Of a stretch of 64,000 bases of DNA, positions 61,372 to 64,000 are shown piece by piece. Source of the DNA: an uncultured Paracoccaceae bacterium. Its GTDB lineage: Bacteria > Pseudomonadota > Alphaproteobacteria > Rhodobacterales > Rhodobacteraceae. A program made the position numbers and the translations under genes. The stretch is from NCBI GenBank assembly GCA_947500005.1, contig CANMQJ010000008.1, positions 170,828-234,827 of the forward strand, in the 5' to 3' direction. Position 1 is the first letter of the stretch. Each line of letters begins with the position of its first letter. The notes below the pieces were generated by a model. It was not told the origin of the DNA, searched no databases, and saw nothing but the letters and a program-made list of their open reading frames with translations.

Positions 61372-62178
61372 ATGGAAGAAATGATGGCAGAGGCCGCCGT
61401 GATGTGGCCGCTGGTCCTCAACGCGATAAAGGCCCTGATCGTCCTCGTGATCGGCTGGATCGCCGCGGGCGCGATCTCGGGGATGGTGCGGCGGCGCATC
61501 AACAAGACGCCACGTATCGATCCGACGCTGGGCAATTTCGCCGCGGGGGCGGTGAAATGGGTCATCCTCGCCATCGTGCTGGTGGCGGTGCTGGGTCTCT
61601 TCGGGATCCAGGCGACCAGCATCGTCGCCATCCTCGGCGCCGCCTCGCTGGCCATCGGCCTCGCGCTTCAGGGCACGCTCTCGGACCTGGCGGCGGGCGT
61701 CATGCTGGTGATCTTCCGCCCCTACAAGCTGGGCGATTACGTCGATATCGCGGGCACCGCCGGGACGGTCAAGAACCTCGATCTCTTCACGACCGAGCTT
61801 GTCACCCCGGACAATGTCCAGATCATCGTGCCCAACGGCAAGTCCTGGGGCCAGATCATCACCAATTACTCGGCCCACGCGACCCGGCGGCTCGATCTGA
61901 CCTTCGGCATCGATTACGATGACGATGCCGACGCCGCGATGGCCATCATCCTCGACACGGCCCGCGCCGATGCCCGCATCCATGACGATCCTGAACCCTG
62001 GGTGCGCGTGACCAACCTGGGCGACAGCTCGGTCGACCTGACCGCGCGGCTCTGGTGCGATGCGGCCGATTACTGGGAACTGAAATTCGCCCTGACCAAG
62101 CAGATCAAGGAAGCGTTTGACGCCAAGGGCATTTCGATCCCCTATCCCCACCAGGTCGAGATCGTCAAACCGGCGTAG
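61372..62178 (+). CDS. Mechanosensitive ion channel, MscS family (small form)
   Basis: A 268-residue channel that opens under membrane tension to release solutes. Three helices are visible (about 13-33, 55-80, 85-105). The pore helix is ASLAIGLALQGTLSDLAAGVML with the Ala/Gly packing of MscS TM3, followed by IFRPYKLGDYVDI, the start of the beta domain, and IVPNGKSWGQIITNYS. The length is that of minimal MscS. The ATG at 61372 was chosen, since the frame upstream to 61261 has no membrane character. Confidence 0.92.
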   Translation: MEEMMAEAAVMWPLVLNAIKALIVLVIGWIAAGAISGMVRRRINKTPRIDPTLGNFAAGAVKWVILAIVLVAVLGLFGIQATSIVAILGAASLAIGLALQGTLSDLAAGVMLVIFRPYKLGDYVDIAGTAGTVKNLDLFTTELVTPDNVQIIVPNGKSWGQIITNYSAHATRRLDLTFGIDYDDDADAAMAIILDTARADARIHDDPEPWVRVTNLGDSSVDLTARLWCDAADYWELKFALTKQIKEAFDAKGISIPYPHQVEIVKPA

Positions 62179-62223
62179 GCGGAAAAAAACCGCGGTGCCG
62201 GGCGGAAAGTTTGATCTTTCCGT

Positions 62224-62252
62224 TTGACACCGCCCGCCAGCTTGGGTACTCG
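62224..62252 (+). promoter_or_regulatory. Promoter of tRNA-Met
   Basis: A perfect -35 TTGACA and the weak -10 TACTCG with 17-bp spacing, ending 16 bp before the tRNA. Confidence 0.5.
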
Positions 62253-62267
62253 ACGCGCCGTGGATAC

Positions 62268-62344
62268 GGCGTGATAGCTCAGCTGGTTAGAGCACAGCAC
62301 TCATAATGCTGGGGTCGGCGGTTCAAGTCCGCCTCACGCTACCA
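62268..62344 (+). tRNA. tRNA-Met (CAT), elongator type
   Basis: 77 nt with encoded CCA. Acceptor GGCGTGA/TCACGCT has G1:U72, anticodon arm CAGCA-CTCATAA-TGCTG gives CAT, T arm GGCGG-TTCAAGT-CCGCC. It lacks the initiator's three G:C pairs in the anticodon stem and its 1:72 C-A mismatch. A tRNA-Ile2 (lysidine-modified CAT) cannot be fully excluded. Confidence 0.92.
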
Positions 62345-62365
62345 CCCTCTCCCTTCCGTATCCCC

Positions 62366-62394
62366 CTGACAGGCGCGCGGTGCGCTGCTAGGCT
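62366..62394 (+). promoter_or_regulatory. Promoter of the double-GFA gene
   Basis: CTGACA and TAGGCT with 17-bp spacing, 24 bp upstream of the ATG at 62419. Confidence 0.5.
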
Positions 62395-62418
62395 TTGCGT
62401 GACAGGGGAGGGCGCGCG

Positions 62419-63264
62419 ATGATCACCGGACAATGTCTCTGCGGAACGGTGCGCTGGCGCATCGAGGGCCCGGTCGCCCCGCCCAGCCATTGCCACTGCA
62501 CCATGTGCCGCAAGGCCCATGCCGCCCCGGTGGTCAGCTTCACCGCCTGCGCGGCCGAGGATTTCGACTGGATCGCGGGGGAGGAGGCCATCGTCGCCTA
62601 TCCCTCCTCGCCCGGTTTCATCCGGCCCTTCTGCGGGCTCTGCGGCTCGGCGCTGCCGGGCACCACGCCCGAGCCCGACGAGATCTCGGTCCCGATGGGC
62701 AACCTCGACGGCGAGCCCGGCCTGCGCGGCGGGCGGCACATCTTCACCGCCGACAAGCTGCCCTGGGTGGTCATTCCCGCAGGTGCCGAATGCTCCGCCG
62801 GCCACCCGCCCGGCGCGGACCTGCCCGAACGCCCCGGACCGGATCGGCCCGATGCCGCGCCCGCAGGCCAGCTGCGCGGCAGCTGCCTGTGCGGCGCGAC
62901 AGCCTACGAACTGTCGCAGATCCCCGAATTCTACAACTGCCACTGTTCCCGCTGCCGCCGGGCGCGGGCGGCGGCCCATACGACCAACGGGGTCGTGGCA
63001 CTGGCGGCGCTGTACTTCACAAGGGGCGAGGATCGGGTGAGCCTCTTCCGCCTGCCCGGCGCGAAACGCTTCGGCCAGGCCTTCTGCGTCACCTGCGGCT
63101 CGGGCCTGCCCCGGCGTGACACGCAGTTCGGGACCGCCATCGTCCCTTATGGCAGTCTCGACACAGCCGCGCCGGGCCCCGGCTGGCACATCTTCACCGC
63201 TTCCAGGGCGCCGTGGTGGCAGATCGCCGACGAGTTGCCGCAATACCCAGAACGCCGCCCCTGA
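62419..63264 (+). CDS. GFA-family protein with two tandem GFA domains
   Basis: A 281-residue protein of two glutathione-dependent formaldehyde-activating-enzyme (Mss4-like) folds. Domain 1 (about 3-130) has CLCG (Cys6, Cys8), CHCTMC (Cys25, Cys27, Cys30) and FCGLCGSALPG. Domain 2 (about 150-275) repeats this with GSCLCG, CHCSRC and FCVTCGSGLP, so both zinc sites look complete. Family members catalyse or bind S-hydroxymethyl-glutathione or are CENP-V-like; the function of this one is unknown. It follows tRNA-Met and has its own promoter. After it the base composition changes. Confidence 0.9.
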   Translation: MITGQCLCGTVRWRIEGPVAPPSHCHCTMCRKAHAAPVVSFTACAAEDFDWIAGEEAIVAYPSSPGFIRPFCGLCGSALPGTTPEPDEISVPMGNLDGEPGLRGGRHIFTADKLPWVVIPAGAECSAGHPPGADLPERPGPDRPDAAPAGQLRGSCLCGATAYELSQIPEFYNCHCSRCRRARAAAHTTNGVVALAALYFTRGEDRVSLFRLPGAKRFGQAFCVTCGSGLPRRDTQFGTAIVPYGSLDTAAPGPGWHIFTASRAPWWQIADELPQYPERRP

Positions 63265-63768
63265 AACGGCGCACGCCGCCCCGGCGGAACCGAACACAAC
63301 AGCGAGTTCGTCCGCTTTGAGCCCGAACTGCCTCGTCCGTGCCGATCCTCCATTGCAGGTGCATTCGTCCGCTCCCAGCCGGAAGCCGACGCGACCACCG
63401 GAGCTTCCCATTTGAGGCGCACATAAAGGTCGGGCGGGGAGCGGACCTTTGCTGCGCGGGGCAATCGGATCACCCAACAAAAATGGAAGCCGACATTCAG
63501 AGCGGACCAAGATCGAGGTCTGTGCACATCGCCGCATGATGTCACCGAGACGATATTAACTTTGGTCAGGCGAAACGAGTTCGCTGTGGTAGCGAAGCTC
63601 CGCCGCAATAATATCGGCCCAATCTGGCCAACTTCGGGTGCTTTCGCGACCGCCTGCAACGGATAGGGAAAAAACTTGATCGACTGGCCAACTCGAGAGA
63701 TATTGCTGTCAAACGGCATGCCACTTGGGGAATGTCGGATGAAGATATAATTTTGAGGATAGATCACT
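63265..63768 (+). other. Non-coding region of falling GC after the GFA gene
   Basis: No gene is supported in these 504 bp. The first 270 bp are GC-rich; translated on the plus strand they give a stretch (66 codons, 63339-63539) with PFEAHIKVGRGADL and KMEADIQSGPRS, similar in style to degenerate intergenic repeats of alphaproteobacteria. From about 63540 the sequence is much richer in A and T. A 260-codon minus-strand frame (63147-63929) covers it but overlaps the GFA gene end and the start of the next gene, and looks spurious. Confidence 0.5.
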
Positions 63769-64000
63769 GTGCAGCAGGATAACGATTTCGATGCCCGGAA
63801 ACAAGAAAGAGACCCGCCACTCGGTTCAATCCCTAATTCTCTCGCCGAATTCGTAACGAGGGAATCTGTTCTTATCGCACTGATTACGGGAATTAGGGTC
63901 AGGACTCGTTCTCGTTTCATAGCTGTCACATCCCGCGTGATTATGCGGTCGCTTCTTGAAGAGTTCTGGTTTCTGGCGATGCCAGTCCTTGAGCGCGTCG
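63769..64000 (+). CDS. Unidentified protein, 3' partial
   Basis: From GTG at 63769, with TTGAGGA 10 nt upstream, the frame is open to the window edge (77 codons): a polar start (QQDNDFDARKQERDPPLG), then NSLAEFVTRESVLIALITGI and RVRTRSRFIAVTSRVIMRSL with LLEEFWFLAMPVLERV. The pattern (soluble N-terminus, a basic segment and the approach to a hydrophobic helix) resembles polysaccharide ABC-2 permeases of the KpsM/Wzm type, but too little is present to decide. GC is low compared with the rest of the window. Confidence 0.4.
   Translation, partial: MQQDNDFDARKQERDPPLGSIPNSLAEFVTRESVLIALITGIRVRTRSRFIAVTSRVIMRSLLEEFWFLAMPVLERV

Noticed and set aside
62268..62344. Initiator tRNA-fMet
   Set aside because: The anticodon stem lacks the three consecutive G:C pairs and position 1:72 is G:U, not the initiator mismatch.
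63147..63929. 260-codon minus-strand frame at the right end
   Set aside because: It overlaps the end of the GFA gene and the start of the edge gene, and its sequence has no consistent coding character.

Overview
The window is a contiguous piece of a high-GC alphaproteobacterial chromosome, most likely a marine Rhodobacteraceae (Roseobacter-group) genome. The evidence is the gene content: TRAP transporters, an L-malyl-CoA/beta-methylmalyl-CoA lyase of the ethylmalonyl-CoA pathway, a DgcN/DgcA D-glutamate cluster, a TIGR02300-type protein, a large RTX protein, and many copies of a short intergenic repeat with a GGGATATTT...AAGAGGAAG core. No transposase, integrase, phage gene or CRISPR array was seen.

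Layout. 1-3.8 kb: a TRAP transporter (binding protein cut by the window edge, DctQ, unusually long DctM). 4-6 kb: alpha-methylacyl-CoA racemase divergent from a crotonase. 6-13.6 kb: an orphan TAXI protein, an EamA permease, a CoxG-like protein, a YadGH-like ABC exporter, then an S49 peptidase, a 56-residue zinc-ribbon membrane protein (11699-11869), a CaCA exchanger and a pteridine-reductase-like SDR. 13.9-18.3 kb: uvrC, a serine hydrolase, pgsA-moaD-moaE. 18.5-21 kb: an epimerase fused to SPW and VKOR-like membrane domains that lacks the VKOR CxxC cysteines. 21.1-28.5 kb, minus strand: a translationally coupled beta-oxidation operon (acyl-CoA dehydrogenase, thiolase, FadJ-type protein, acetyl-CoA hydrolase/transferase). 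28.8-31.9 kb: an RTX protein with an FNR-type box upstream. 32.3-33.6 kb: tRNA-Ala(GGC), TIGR02300 protein, YgjP-like metallopeptidase.

33.6-38.2 kb: GntR regulator, NitT/TauT-type ABC importer, lytic transglycosylase. 38.3-43 kb: accA, LysE exporter divergent from an Lrp regulator, PA14-like periplasmic protein, mcl1, ICMT-like membrane methyltransferase. 43.2-46.2 kb: dgcN-dgcA-D-amino-acid transaminase, which together form a route from D-amino acids to L-glutamate. 46.2-50 kb: cyclase-TPR protein, LigB-type dioxygenase, DUF1244 protein, N-formylglutamate amidohydrolase. 50.1-60.7 kb: pyruvate kinase with a LacI-type palindrome upstream, rpmI-rplT, an MFS permease, a serine hydrolase, then pheS and pheT separated by about 1.9 kb of unrelated genes. 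60.8-63.3 kb: YtoQ, MscS, tRNA-Met(CAT), a double-GFA protein. From about 63.3 kb the base composition falls and the last gene is cut by the edge.

Start sites were chosen from Shine-Dalgarno spacing, family length and overlap with upstream genes; in many cases the longest open frame is longer than the real gene. Large open frames antisense to high-GC genes were ignored. All family assignments are from reading the sequence, without database searches.
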